In this document: one piece after another, positions 7,757 through 14,918 of the stretch
How positions within the stretch are numbered: the stretch's first letter is position 1
Layout: each line of letters begins with the position of its first letter
Program-made: the position numbers and the translations under genes
Assembly: GCA_024680755.1 (NCBI GenBank)
Contig: JAILBT010000077.1
Span: 1-42,646, forward strand
Length of the DNA stretch: 42,646 nt
Source of the DNA: Prevotella sp.
GTDB lineage: Bacteria; Bacteroidota; Bacteroidia; Bacteroidales; Bacteroidaceae
Direction of reading: 5' to 3'
Notes under the pieces: model-generated
Told to the model about the DNA's origin: nothing
The model's database searches: none
What the model saw: the letters and a program-made list of their open reading frames with translations, nothing else

Positions 7757-10498
7757 TTAAAATGGCATTCCTACTGCAAAGTGAAAGGCGAAGTCGCGTT
7801 TGAAGTTGTGGTGTAAGATGGGGAAGTGTCCGTCGCTGTCAGTGGGGTAGGCGGGATTGATGGCTTTCATGCCCATGTCAAAGCGCAGGATGAAATAGCT
7901 GAAGTTGAACCTAAAGCCCATGCCGTAGCTGGCAGCGAGCTGTGCAGGCAGCTTCTTTAGCGAGAACTGTCCGCCGGGTTGTTTTTCATATTTACGCAGT
8001 GTCCAGATGTTTCCGGCATCAAGGAACACGGCTCCTGCCAGTTTCCAGAACAGGTGCGTGCGCAACTCAAGGTTCAGGTCAAGCTTCATGTCGCCTGTCT
8101 GTGTGATGAAGTTGATGCGTCCGTCGCCCTCGCTGTATGTGCCCGGTCCCAGCGAGCGCACGCTCCATCCCCTCACGCTGTTGGCTCCGCCGCTGAAGTA
8201 GCGTTTCTCGAAGGGCAGCACGGTGCTGTTGCCGTATGGCCATGCCAGGCCCACGCCTATATGGAACACCAGCTGGTTCTGCTGGTCGGCATAGATGTAG
8301 TGTGTGAAGTCGATATCGCCTTTGACATACTGTGCGTATGCAATGTTGAAGAAATGGTAGTGGCCGTTGTCATCTCGTGTGGCCCGTGTCAGTCGCGACA
8401 TCAGTCCGAGCAGGTTGCCCGCCGTTTCAACATTGGTTCGCAGGGCCACTGTGCCGTTTGAAAAGTTGTAGCCGAAGCCCGCCTTCATAATGAACAGGTC
8501 TTCGTAGTTGTAGCGCAGTATGGCATTGCGCCCGGTCTCGTTGTTGAGATATTCTCGCCGGAATGTTTCCGAGATCCAGGGCATGAACACATAGTTGAGG
8601 TCCAGCAGGTCTATCTGATAGCGGTGCTGCTGCCCCTGTGCACTCCACTTGTATCTCCAGCTGCCGGAGACGATGCGCCGGTGAAACTCGGGCCTGTTCT
8701 GCAGGTCATACATCACGGCAAACTCTGTGGTGGCACCTATGCGCTTTCGCACGTCGCTGCTGATGAAGGGCAGGAGGAAGCGCGGAAACTCAAGCTTCAT
8801 CTGTGCCGAATACTCCATGAAGTCTTGGTTGCTGTAGCCCTCCAGTCCGCGTATGGCCTCGTAAGCCCCGCGCAGCTCTATGCTGAGCAACTCGCTGCCG
8901 CGAAAGAGGTTTCGGTTCTGATATGTCAGTTTGGCTGCTGCCCCCAGGTCGCCTGCGGTGTTGGTGCCCTCGGGCTGGAACGATATCGAATGTGGTTTGG
9001 TGGTCTGTAGCTGTATGCGGCAGTCGAGCACCGATGTGTCGGGCCGCTCGCTGAAGGTGATGTTGGTGTATCTCACGGCCCCCATACGCCCCAGACGGTT
9101 GTAGGTCTGTTGCAGCGCCGCTGCCGAGAAAGGTCGGCCCGGCACGATGTAGCAGCAGTCGCTGAGCACGCCTCGTCGCAGGTGCGACGTGGTGTCGGTG
9201 GCACTGTTCTGCCACGCAAAGACCACGCTCCCTATGTCATAGCACGGGTGGTGGCTGAAGGTGTCGCGCCGCGACTGATAAGGCTGCAGGTTCAACATCA
9301 GGTTGACCGTATGGTCAGTGCCCACAGTATCAGCTATATAGCTCAAAAACTCTTTGTGAAACTTGAAGTAGCCGCGGTTCTGCAAGAGCGTTGTTATTCG
9401 TCGTCGTTCCTCGTCGAGCAGTCCCACGCTGAAGCGTTGCCCGGTGTGTATGAGCCTGTAGCGGCTGTCGCTCAGTTCTGTCACGTCGGCAAGGGCGCTG
9501 TCGGCTATGTGGTAGCTCACGTCGCCCACCTTGTATTGCTTGCCGGGGTGCAGCGTGTATGTCACGCGCAGCTTGTGTCTTTTGGTTGCTGTGCTGATGT
9601 CTGTCGTGGCGTCGAGATAGCCCTCGCTGTGCATCTTGCTTGTGAGGTCGGCGGCGGTCTGCCGTGCTTTTACACTGTCGTAGAGCACCGGCTTCTGTCC
9701 CCACGACTGTAGCAGACGGTTGACGCGGCGGGTGGTGTCTGTGCCCGACATGGCATAGACTCCCAGGGGCAGGCGAAAGGCTGAGAACCATCGCGAGTTG
9801 GGCCGCTGGCGCAGGTAGGCCGACATGTCTTTCAGTTCGGATGGCACGCTGCTGGTGTCAACCCTCACAATGTTCTTGTCCAGGAGATAGTCGCCCTTGG
9901 GTATGTGCTTGGCCGACGAGCAGCCCGAGAGCAGCAGCAGTCCGGCCACGCCGCTCAGCGCTATCATCAGCAGCGGACTGAGCTTGAAGCTTTTCACACC
10001 CACGAAGGTGACGGCAAAGAGAAGCACCGAAATCCAGAACTGCCATACATTCTCGGCTGGCGTGGAGAAATTCTCCTCGTTGCACAGCAGCAGTGTGGCG
10101 GCGGCCAGCAGTCCCACCACAGCCGGGCGCAGTCCGGCAAAGACGCTCTCGGCGGCGTGTGTGTGCATGTATTTCATAAACATCTTGCTGATGACAAGCA
10201 TCAGAATGAGCGACGGCAGCACCAGCGCAGTTGTGGCCACCACCGAGCCCAGCACGGCCATAGGCATGGAATAGCCAGCGTTGGCCACGGCCGTGTAGCC
10301 GCAGTAGGTGGCCGAGTTGATGCCGATGGGCCCGGGGGTCATCTGGCTCACGGCTACGATGTCGGTAAACTCGCCCATCGTCATCCAGTGATGACGGCTG
10401 ACCACCTCACCCTGAATGAGCGACAACATACCGTAGCCCCCGCCGAAGCCGAAAAGCCCGATCTCGAAGAATGTTATGAACAGATAAAGATATATCAT
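7757..10498 (-). CDS. chromate transporter half (ChrA-like) fused in frame to a BamA/TamA-family lipoprotein/outer-membrane protein
   Basis: One 913-codon frame. Residues 1-190 are a short-chain ChrA-type membrane protein (GFGGGYGMLSLIQGEVV near 18-33, SQMTPGPIGINSATY near 51-65, several hydrophobic helices). The last helix (SPLLMIALSGVAGLLLL) runs directly into LLSGC, a lipobox with Cys193. After it comes a normal start of a Bacteroidetes BamA/TamA-like lipoprotein (SSAKHIPKGDYLLDKN). POTRA-like sequence follows, then a 16-strand-type barrel with GGANSVRGW near 771-778 and a terminal MPF. The usual separate gene would start with a short signal peptide; an internal ATG at 9967 (Met178) could provide one. 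So this is either a true fusion or two products from one frame. A promoter lies just upstream (10512-10543). No other ChrA half is adjacent. Domain identities are secure; the in vivo form is not. Confidence 0.85.
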   Translation of the reverse strand: MIYLYLFITFFEIGLFGFGGGYGMLSLIQGEVVSRHHWMTMGEFTDIVAVSQMTPGPIGINSATYCGYTAVANAGYSMPMAVLGSVVATTALVLPSLILMLVISKMFMKYMHTHAAESVFAGLRPAVVGLLAAATLLLCNEENFSTPAENVWQFWISVLLFAVTFVGVKSFKLSPLLMIALSGVAGLLLLSGCSSAKHIPKGDYLLDKNIVRVDTSSVPSELKDMSAYLRQRPNSRWFSAFRLPLGVYAMSGTDTTRRVNRLLQSWGQKPVLYDSVKARQTAADLTSKMHSEGYLDATTDISTATKRHKLRVTYTLHPGKQYKVGDVSYHIADSALADVTELSDSRYRLIHTGQRFSVGLLDEERRRITTLLQNRGYFKFHKEFLSYIADTVGTDHTVNLMLNLQPYQSRRDTFSHHPCYDIGSVVFAWQNSATDTTSHLRRGVLSDCCYIVPGRPFSAAALQQTYNRLGRMGAVRYTNITFSERPDTSVLDCRIQLQTTKPHSISFQPEGTNTAGDLGAAAKLTYQNRNLFRGSELLSIELRGAYEAIRGLEGYSNQDFMEYSAQMKLEFPRFLLPFISSDVRKRIGATTEFAVMYDLQNRPEFHRRIVSGSWRYKWSAQGQQHRYQIDLLDLNYVFMPWISETFRREYLNNETGRNAILRYNYEDLFIMKAGFGYNFSNGTVALRTNVETAGNLLGLMSRLTRATRDDNGHYHFFNIAYAQYVKGDIDFTHYIYADQQNQLVFHIGVGLAWPYGNSTVLPFEKRYFSGGANSVRGWSVRSLGPGTYSEGDGRINFITQTGDMKLDLNLELRTHLFWKLAGAVFLDAGNIWTLRKYEKQPGGQFSLKKLPAQLAASYGMGFRFNFSYFILRFDMGMKAINPAYPTDSDGHFPILHHNFKRDFAFHFAVGMPF

Positions 10499-10511
10499 GC
10501 AAAAGACCGCG

Positions 10512-10543
10512 CAAAGATACGCATAATTTATAAAAAGGCCAAA
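10512..10543 (-). promoter_or_regulatory. Bacteroidetes-type promoter for the ChrA/BamA ORF
   Basis: On the minus strand, TATCTTTG (10512-10519) matches TAnnTTTG, and TTTG (10540-10543) lies 20 bp upstream. The -33 box falls inside the stem of the pfkA terminator. The start codon is 13 nt after the -7 box, which predicts a very short leader. Confidence 0.65.
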
Positions 10544-10559
10544 ATAATTTTGGCCTTTT
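10532..10559 (-). terminator. intrinsic terminator of pfkA
   Basis: Perfect 12-bp stem AAAAGGCCAAAA/TTTTGGCCTTTT (10533-10544 and 10548-10559) with loop TAA. On the minus strand it is followed by a T run. A T-rich tract is also present on the plus side, so it could work both ways. Confidence 0.85.
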
Positions 10560-10620
10560 CATTTTTTTTGAGTGCATATCCTTGTCGGCATCACGGCGTA
10601 TGACGGGCACGCCTGCAATG

Positions 10621-11598
10621 TCAGATGCTCAGCTCGTCGAGCACTTTGATAAGCTTCTTGTCGAAGGGCTTGTCTGTGCGTATGCACTCTGAGAATGGCA
10701 CATACACTATCTCGTTGTTACGTACGCCTACCATCACGTTGCGTTGTCCCTGCTTGATGGCTTCTATTGCTCCCACGCCGGTGCGTGAGGCCAGTATGCG
10801 GTCGTGGGCCGACGGCGAGCCTCCACGCTGCAGGTGGCCCAGGATGGACACCCGGACGTCAAAGCCGGGGAACTCCTTCTTCACGCGGTCGGCATAGTAG
10901 AGGGCGCCACACTTGGGACTTTCCGACACGATGACGATGCACGACTTCTTCGACTTTCTTATGCCTCGACCCATGAACTGAGCCAGCTGGTCTTCTTCCA
11001 TCATCTCTTCGGGTATGATGGCAGCTTCGGCACCGCAGGCTATGGCACAGTTTTGCGCCAGGAAACCGGCGTCGCGTCCCATCACCTCAACAAAGAAGAT
11101 ACGCTCGTGCGAGTTGGCTGTGTCGCGTATGCGGTCCACACACTCCATGATGGTGTTCATGGTGGTGTCGTAGCCGATAGTAGAGTCAGTGCCATAGAGG
11201 TCGTTGTCGATGGTGCCCGGCAGTCCGATGACGGGGAAGTCGAACTCCATGCCAAAGTTGCGGGCACCTGTCAGCGAGCCGTTGCCGCCTATCACGACCA
11301 GGGCATCAATCTCCTCCTTCTGGCATGTCTCGTATGCTTTCTGCATACCCTCTATGGTCATGAACTCCTTTGAGCGGGCTGTCTTGAGTATGGTGCCGCC
11401 GCGGGTGATAATGCCCGACACGTCCTCGGTGGTAAACTCCTTCACCTCGTCCTTGATGAGGCCGTCGTAGCCGCGATATATTCCCTTGATGCGGAAACCG
11501 TTGTAGATGCCGGCACGCGTCACGGCACGTATGGCTGCGTTCATGCCCGGGGCATCGCCGCCTGATGTCAGGATACCGATGGTCTTAATCTTTGACAT
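10621..11598 (-). CDS. pfkA: ATP-dependent 6-phosphofructokinase
   Basis: Phosphorylates fructose 6-phosphate to fructose 1,6-bisphosphate in glycolysis. The 325-residue length matches bacterial PfkA. Motifs: SGGDAPGMN at 12-20, GGNGS near 104-108, catalytic PGTIDND near 127-133, MGRDAGFLA, and the substrate site [14 protein letters not shown]. The Gly in GGNGS at the position that separates ATP from pyrophosphate enzymes favours ATP. The Asn preceding it replaces the Asp of E. coli PfkA, which I believe is usual in Bacteroidales. It follows buk by 44 bp on the same strand and ends in a strong hairpin terminator at 10533-10559. Confidence 0.95.
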   Translation of the reverse strand: MSKIKTIGILTSGGDAPGMNAAIRAVTRAGIYNGFRIKGIYRGYDGLIKDEVKEFTTEDVSGIITRGGTILKTARSKEFMTIEGMQKAYETCQKEEIDALVVIGGNGSLTGARNFGMEFDFPVIGLPGTIDNDLYGTDSTIGYDTTMNTIMECVDRIRDTANSHERIFFVEVMGRDAGFLAQNCAIACGAEAAIIPEEMMEEDQLAQFMGRGIRKSKKSCIVIVSESPKCGALYYADRVKKEFPGFDVRVSILGHLQRGGSPSAHDRILASRTGVGAIEAIKQGQRNVMVGVRNNEIVYVPFSECIRTDKPFDKKLIKVLDELSI

Positions 11599-11642
11599 AA
11601 TGCTTTATTTTATTGGTGTTAAATAATTTATGCGCATAGCTC

Positions 11643-12704
11643 TTATTTGTAAATCCTGGCTTCACGCCTGCCCCGCAGCACGTCCAGAGCATTGTGGGCC
11701 AGGGCCTGCATCTCGTCTTCGCCGGGGAAGCAATATGTAGGTGCCAGGAAGCCGACACGTTCGCGCAGATGGCGCACCACATATTCTGAGCGGGCCACTC
11801 CGCCCGTGAGCAGTATGGCATCCACCTCGCCGCACAGCACGGCGCTTTCGGCCGCAATGTTTTTCGCCACATGGTATATCATGGCGTCAAGCACCAGTCG
11901 GGCATGTTCGTCGCCCTCTTCAATGCGTCGCACCACCTCTTTCACGTCGCTCGTTCCGAGCAGGGCGTTCAGTCCGGCCTGGCCGGCTATGCGCTTCAGC
12001 AGCTCCTTCTCGGTGTAGCGGCCGCTGAAGCACAGACGTATCAGGTCGGCTGCCGGCAGCGAGCCAGCCCTCTCGGGCGAGAAAGGCCCCTCGCCGTCCA
12101 GGGCATTGTTGGCATCCACGGCCCTACCGTGTTCGTGTGCGGCAATGCTTATTCCGCCGCCCATGTGGCAAATTATCAGGTTCAGGTCTTCGTATCGCTT
12201 GCCTATGCCCTGTGCAAAACGCTGCGCTATGGCTCGCTGGTTCAGGGCGTGCCATATACATATACGCTTCATGAGTGGCGAGCCGCATATTCGAGCATAG
12301 TCGTTCAGCTCGTCCACGACACCCGGGTCGGCAATGAACGACCGGCAGCCTTGGATTCCACTTGCCATCTCGTGGGCTATCAGACACCCCAGGTCGCAGG
12401 CGTGCTTGTGCACGGCCGACAGCGTGTCGTCCAGCATGCGTTGGTTGATCTCATACACGCCGCCCTCAACGGGCTTCACCAGTCCGCCGCGGCCTATCAC
12501 GGCGGCAAATTCCATCGGTATGTCCATGCGGCGCAGCTCGTTCTCGATGAGCTGGCGACGCCACTGGAACTGGTCGGTCACCTCGTCGAAGCGCGACAAC
12601 TCCTCAGCCGTGTGCTGAATACTGCGAAGCAACATCGGTTGGTCGTCTTCGTACACCGCCATCTTAGTCGAGGTGGAACCAGGATTGATTACCAGTATCA
12701 ACAT
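11643..12704 (-). CDS. buk: butyrate kinase
   Basis: Transfers phosphate between butyryl phosphate (or a branched-chain analogue) and ADP, giving ATP and the free acid. It is cytoplasmic and belongs to the acetate/sugar kinase fold. The 353-residue product shows the N-terminal phosphate loop NPGSTSTK (7-14), HMGGGISIAAH near 185-195, DGEGPFSPERAG, and LTGGVARSEYVV near the C-terminus, all typical of Buk rather than acetate kinase (which is near 400 residues). ptb ends 19 bp upstream on the same strand, so the pair forms a Ptb-Buk unit. Actual chain-length preference (butyrate, isobutyrate or isovalerate) cannot be read from the sequence. Confidence 0.94.
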   Translation of the reverse strand: MLILVINPGSTSTKMAVYEDDQPMLLRSIQHTAEELSRFDEVTDQFQWRRQLIENELRRMDIPMEFAAVIGRGGLVKPVEGGVYEINQRMLDDTLSAVHKHACDLGCLIAHEMASGIQGCRSFIADPGVVDELNDYARICGSPLMKRICIWHALNQRAIAQRFAQGIGKRYEDLNLIICHMGGGISIAAHEHGRAVDANNALDGEGPFSPERAGSLPAADLIRLCFSGRYTEKELLKRIAGQAGLNALLGTSDVKEVVRRIEEGDEHARLVLDAMIYHVAKNIAAESAVLCGEVDAILLTGGVARSEYVVRHLRERVGFLAPTYCFPGEDEMQALAHNALDVLRGRREARIYK

Positions 12705-12723
12705 TTATTACTCTTTCTTATGT

Positions 12724-13617
12724 TTATGAATCTAACGCATCCCCCCCCTTAACCTTAAATATTTCCGCAAGCACTATGCTGGCCAGCTTCGATGTTGTGG
12801 TGTCGCCGCGCGACGGCAGCACCACCGGTGCGCATGGGCCGACGAGCATACCTGCCGTGGCACAGCCAAACAGCGTGATGGTCTTGTAGAACACATTGCC
12901 GGCCTCGATGTCGGCAAACACCAGTGCGTCGGCCCTGCCTTCCAGTGGCGACAGCAGTCTTTTCTTTTTCAGTGCAGCCGCCGACAGCGATGTCTTCAGG
13001 TCCAGCGGGCCATCGACAATACAAGGGCCGAAGCATCCGGCGGCGGCCTGCTGCTTCAGTAGCCGATAGCTGGCCAGGAAGGGGAAGGTCTTCTCCGACA
13101 CCTTCTCCGTGCAGTGCACCAGGGCTATGCGTGGCTCGTTGATGCCAATGCTTCGGCACACACTAACCATATATTCCACCTGCGCCAGGCGCTGTTCGTC
13201 AGAGGGGTAGGGAATCACGGCAGGGTCGGTGAAGAACAGCAACCGCTTCTGTTCTCTGCCACCATGCATGGCTTCCTCGGCAGGCCACTCGGCACAGGCG
13301 ACATGTGTCATCACCCGGCCTGAGGGCAACAGCCCCTCCTGCTTGTCGAGTATAGCGCGCAGCAACACGTCTGTGTTCACCTGGCCCTTCATCAGCACGT
13401 CGGCCTCGCCGCGACGCACGGCTGCCACCGCTTGCCGGCAGGCCTCAGCATGGTCGTCGTTGTCAAAAATCATAGGCTCGGCAATGCCGGCCTCGACAGC
13501 CGTCTGCACGGCCTCCCGGCTGTCAGTGTCGCGTGGACAGACCACAGCCAGCCTACAGCGTTCACCCATCGACAGCAGGGCTTCGCGTAGCTGACCGAAA
13601 CTCCGCATTTCTTTCAT
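12724..13617 (-). CDS. ptb: phosphate butyryltransferase
   Basis: Converts butyryl-CoA and phosphate to butyryl phosphate, which the neighbouring Buk uses to make ATP. About 297 residues from ATG 13617 (MKEMRSFGQL), the usual Ptb size. Motifs: LMKGQVNTDVLLRAIL, RVMTHVAC, LLFFTDPAVIPYP, GPLDLKTSLS, ADALVFADIEAGNVFYK, and LVGPCAPVVLPSRGDT. The frame stays open upstream to 13899, but that extension has no family similarity. A good promoter (TTTG, 20 bp, TAATTTCG) ends 18 bp before ATG 13617, so the short start is chosen. Buk follows after 19 bp. Confidence 0.93.
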   Translation of the reverse strand: MKEMRSFGQLREALLSMGERCRLAVVCPRDTDSREAVQTAVEAGIAEPMIFDNDDHAEACRQAVAAVRRGEADVLMKGQVNTDVLLRAILDKQEGLLPSGRVMTHVACAEWPAEEAMHGGREQKRLLFFTDPAVIPYPSDEQRLAQVEYMVSVCRSIGINEPRIALVHCTEKVSEKTFPFLASYRLLKQQAAAGCFGPCIVDGPLDLKTSLSAAALKKKRLLSPLEGRADALVFADIEAGNVFYKTITLFGCATAGMLVGPCAPVVLPSRGDTTTSKLASIVLAEIFKVKGGDALDS

Positions 13618-13634
13618 AGTATCAGATTTTGCTG

Positions 13635-13666
13635 CGAAATTACACATTATTTGTGACATGAACAAA
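13635..13666 (-). promoter_or_regulatory. Bacteroidetes-type promoter of ptb-buk
   Basis: On the minus strand, TTTG (13663-13666), 20 bp, then TAATTTCG (13635-13642), one base off TAnnTTTG. It ends 17 nt before the ptb ATG. This supports the start at 13617 rather than an upstream one. Confidence 0.6.
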
Positions 13667-13879
13667 AAAACGGTATTTTTTTTCAGAAAAAAACGCAGGG
13701 CTCTTCCGTTCTGCATTATCACGACGTATGTGGCGCTTTTCATCTTCTCCTTGCTACAGCCGCTTCCGTCTTGCATTTTCATGCTGTAAGACCGATGCCT
13801 ACCTGTGTTGGGACAAGCACAAGTTCGGTCGAAAGTGTTCTGCCCCATATATCGGAAATGCAACAATCGTATGCTTGTA
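13667..13879. other. spacer without a gene; contains a 60-bp-offset direct repeat
   Basis: No convincing coding region. CTTCCGTTCTGCATTATC at 13703 recurs with changes at 13763 (CTTCCGTCTTGCATTTTC). About 20 of 26 positions agree over 13703-13728 and 13763-13788. The rest shows nothing recognisable. Confidence 0.5.
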
Positions 13880-13999
13880 AGCGAAAGACCTTTTTGCAAG
13901 CCAAAGGTTTTCGGCTATAGGCAAAAAGCTTTTCGACTACAGGCGAAAAGCCTTTCGGCTACAAGCGAAAGGTCTTTCGCCTGTAGCCGAAAACTCTGA
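13880..13999. repeat. tandem array of palindromic units, mostly 22-bp period
   Basis: Six related units begin at 13880, 13899, 13919, 13941, 13963 and 13985, so the steps are 19, 20, 22, 22 and 22 bp. The core is A(G/A)GCGAAAG.CTTTCGGCTAC, and most units are themselves inverted repeats, for example GGCGAAAAGCCTTTCGGC at 13942-13959. Because 22 is not a multiple of three and every unit is a palindrome, it is not a coding repeat. Function unknown. Confidence 0.85.
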
Positions 14000-14064
14000 C
14001 GGGGCCTGTTTTGTACCTCGGCGGGGCCTGTATTGTACCTGAACGGGGCCTGTATTGCACCGCC
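14000..14064. repeat. three 22-bp direct repeats CGGGGCCTGTATTGTACC
   Basis: Copies start at 14000, 14022 and 14044, each with the core CGGGGCCTGT(T/A)TTG(T/C)ACC followed by four variable bases. They directly follow the palindromic 22-bp array but are unrelated in sequence to it. A small hairpin (ACCGCCA at 14059 with TGGCGGT at 14077) overlaps the last copy and could help end rlpA transcription. Confidence 0.85.
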
Positions 14065-14111
14065 AATACGAGGTGGTGGCGGTCAGACATTGTCTCCGGT
14101 GCTTCATAGTC

Positions 14112-14570
14112 TTAGTCTGTCCGTTGCCATGCTGGCACTATCGACGAGTCGGGCAGCACTACAGCCGTGTCTATCTCGGGTAACTCGTCATCGTCAGGCT
14201 TTAGCGGGCTGACCGTATCATAGTAGGGTTCCACCAGCACGGGTGCTATCCCTTGTTGCAGTATGCCCAGCTCCTTGGCTGCCCGTTGCGACAGGTCTAT
14301 GATGCGGCCGCGGCCGTAGGGACCACGGTCGATCACGCGCACCACCACCTCTCGGCCGTTTGCCGGGTTAACAACGAGGAGCAACGTTCCGAAGGGGTGT
14401 GTCCGGTGTGCACATACCAGTGAGTCGTTGTAAAGTCGCTCGCCGCTGGCTGTCTTGGCTCCGTCTAAGCGGCGACTGTAGAACGATGCCTTGCCTTTCT
14501 GCTGCTGGGCGCTGCAGGGCAGCGTACAAAGAGCCGTAGCCAGTATCGTAAGCATAGTTTTCTTCCACAT
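14112..14570 (-). CDS. RlpA-family septal ring lytic transglycosylase / DPBB lipoprotein-like protein
   Basis: Secreted protein of 152 residues. The signal peptide is MWKKTMLTILATALCTLPCSAQ, with cleavage likely after CSA. The rest is a double-psi beta-barrel domain of the RlpA type: GKASFYSRRLDGAKTASGE, then HRTHPFGTLLLVVNPANGRE, VVVRVIDRGPYGRGRIIDLS. RlpA enzymes cut peptidoglycan strands lacking stem peptides. The catalytic Asp of the family corresponds to the Asp in VIDRGP. The C-terminal tail after about 115 is acidic and has no SPOR domain. A -7 promoter box lies at 14693-14700, so the leader would hold the 27-bp hairpin at 14628-14682. Confidence 0.9.
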   Translation of the reverse strand: MWKKTMLTILATALCTLPCSAQQQKGKASFYSRRLDGAKTASGERLYNDSLVCAHRTHPFGTLLLVVNPANGREVVVRVIDRGPYGRGRIIDLSQRAAKELGILQQGIAPVLVEPYYDTVSPLKPDDDELPEIDTAVVLPDSSIVPAWQRTD

Positions 14571-14627
14571 AGGCTTTGCTTTGGTTTTACGCTTCTATAT
14601 AACTAATGGTTATTTCATCGCTTTGCA

Positions 14628-14682
14628 CTGGTACGCGGGTGTCTCACCCGCGGCTGCCGCAGGTGAGACACCTGCGTACCGG
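14628..14682. repeat. 27-bp inverted repeat (hairpin) with 1-nt centre
   Basis: Left arm 14628-14654 (CTGGTACGCGGGTGTCTCAC...) and right arm 14656-14682 agree at 24 of 27 positions; two of the three differences are G-U tolerant. It lies in the predicted rlpA leader and resembles interspersed hairpin elements rather than a terminator, since no T run follows. Confidence 0.85.
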
Positions 14683-14692
14683 TAGTTGGCTG

Positions 14693-14700
14693 CAAATGTA
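14693..14700 (-). promoter_or_regulatory. possible -7 box for rlpA
   Basis: TACATTTG on the minus strand fits TAnnTTTG. The -33 region is weak (GTGT in place of TTTG). If used, transcription would start just before the long hairpin at 14628-14682. Confidence 0.35.
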
Positions 14701-14792
14701 ATAAAAAAACTTTTATAGTGACACTCTACTTTCAGATTTTTAACGTTTTATTGTTTCTGCACCTCTGTGTGTGGTCTGTTTGCATCAGACAA

Positions 14793-14832
14793 AAAGTGGC
14801 GAGTCTGCCGTGATAGCATGACTCGCCACTTT
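14793..14832 (-). terminator. intrinsic terminator of the PL11 lyase gene
   Basis: Perfect 13-bp stem AAAGTGGCGAGTC/GACTCGCCACTTT (14793-14805 and 14820-14832) with a 14-nt loop. On the minus strand the stem is followed by a T run. Confidence 0.85.
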
Positions 14833-14918
14833 CCATATATTTTCGGTTCTCCGTTTATGCCCGTCGTGGTCTGGCTGTCAGCCTGCGGGCTGTCAAGGTG
14901 GACGACGGTCCACTGACC

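Noticed and set aside
13618..13899. 94-residue N-terminal extension of Ptb
   Set aside because: A promoter lies immediately before ATG 13617, and the extension has no family similarity.
13805..13999. 64-codon plus-strand frame across the palindromic array
   Set aside because: The 22-bp units cycle through all three frames, so a peptide repeat is not being maintained.
13880..14064. CRISPR array
   Set aside because: Units are contiguous with no unique spacers between repeats, and no cas genes are nearby.
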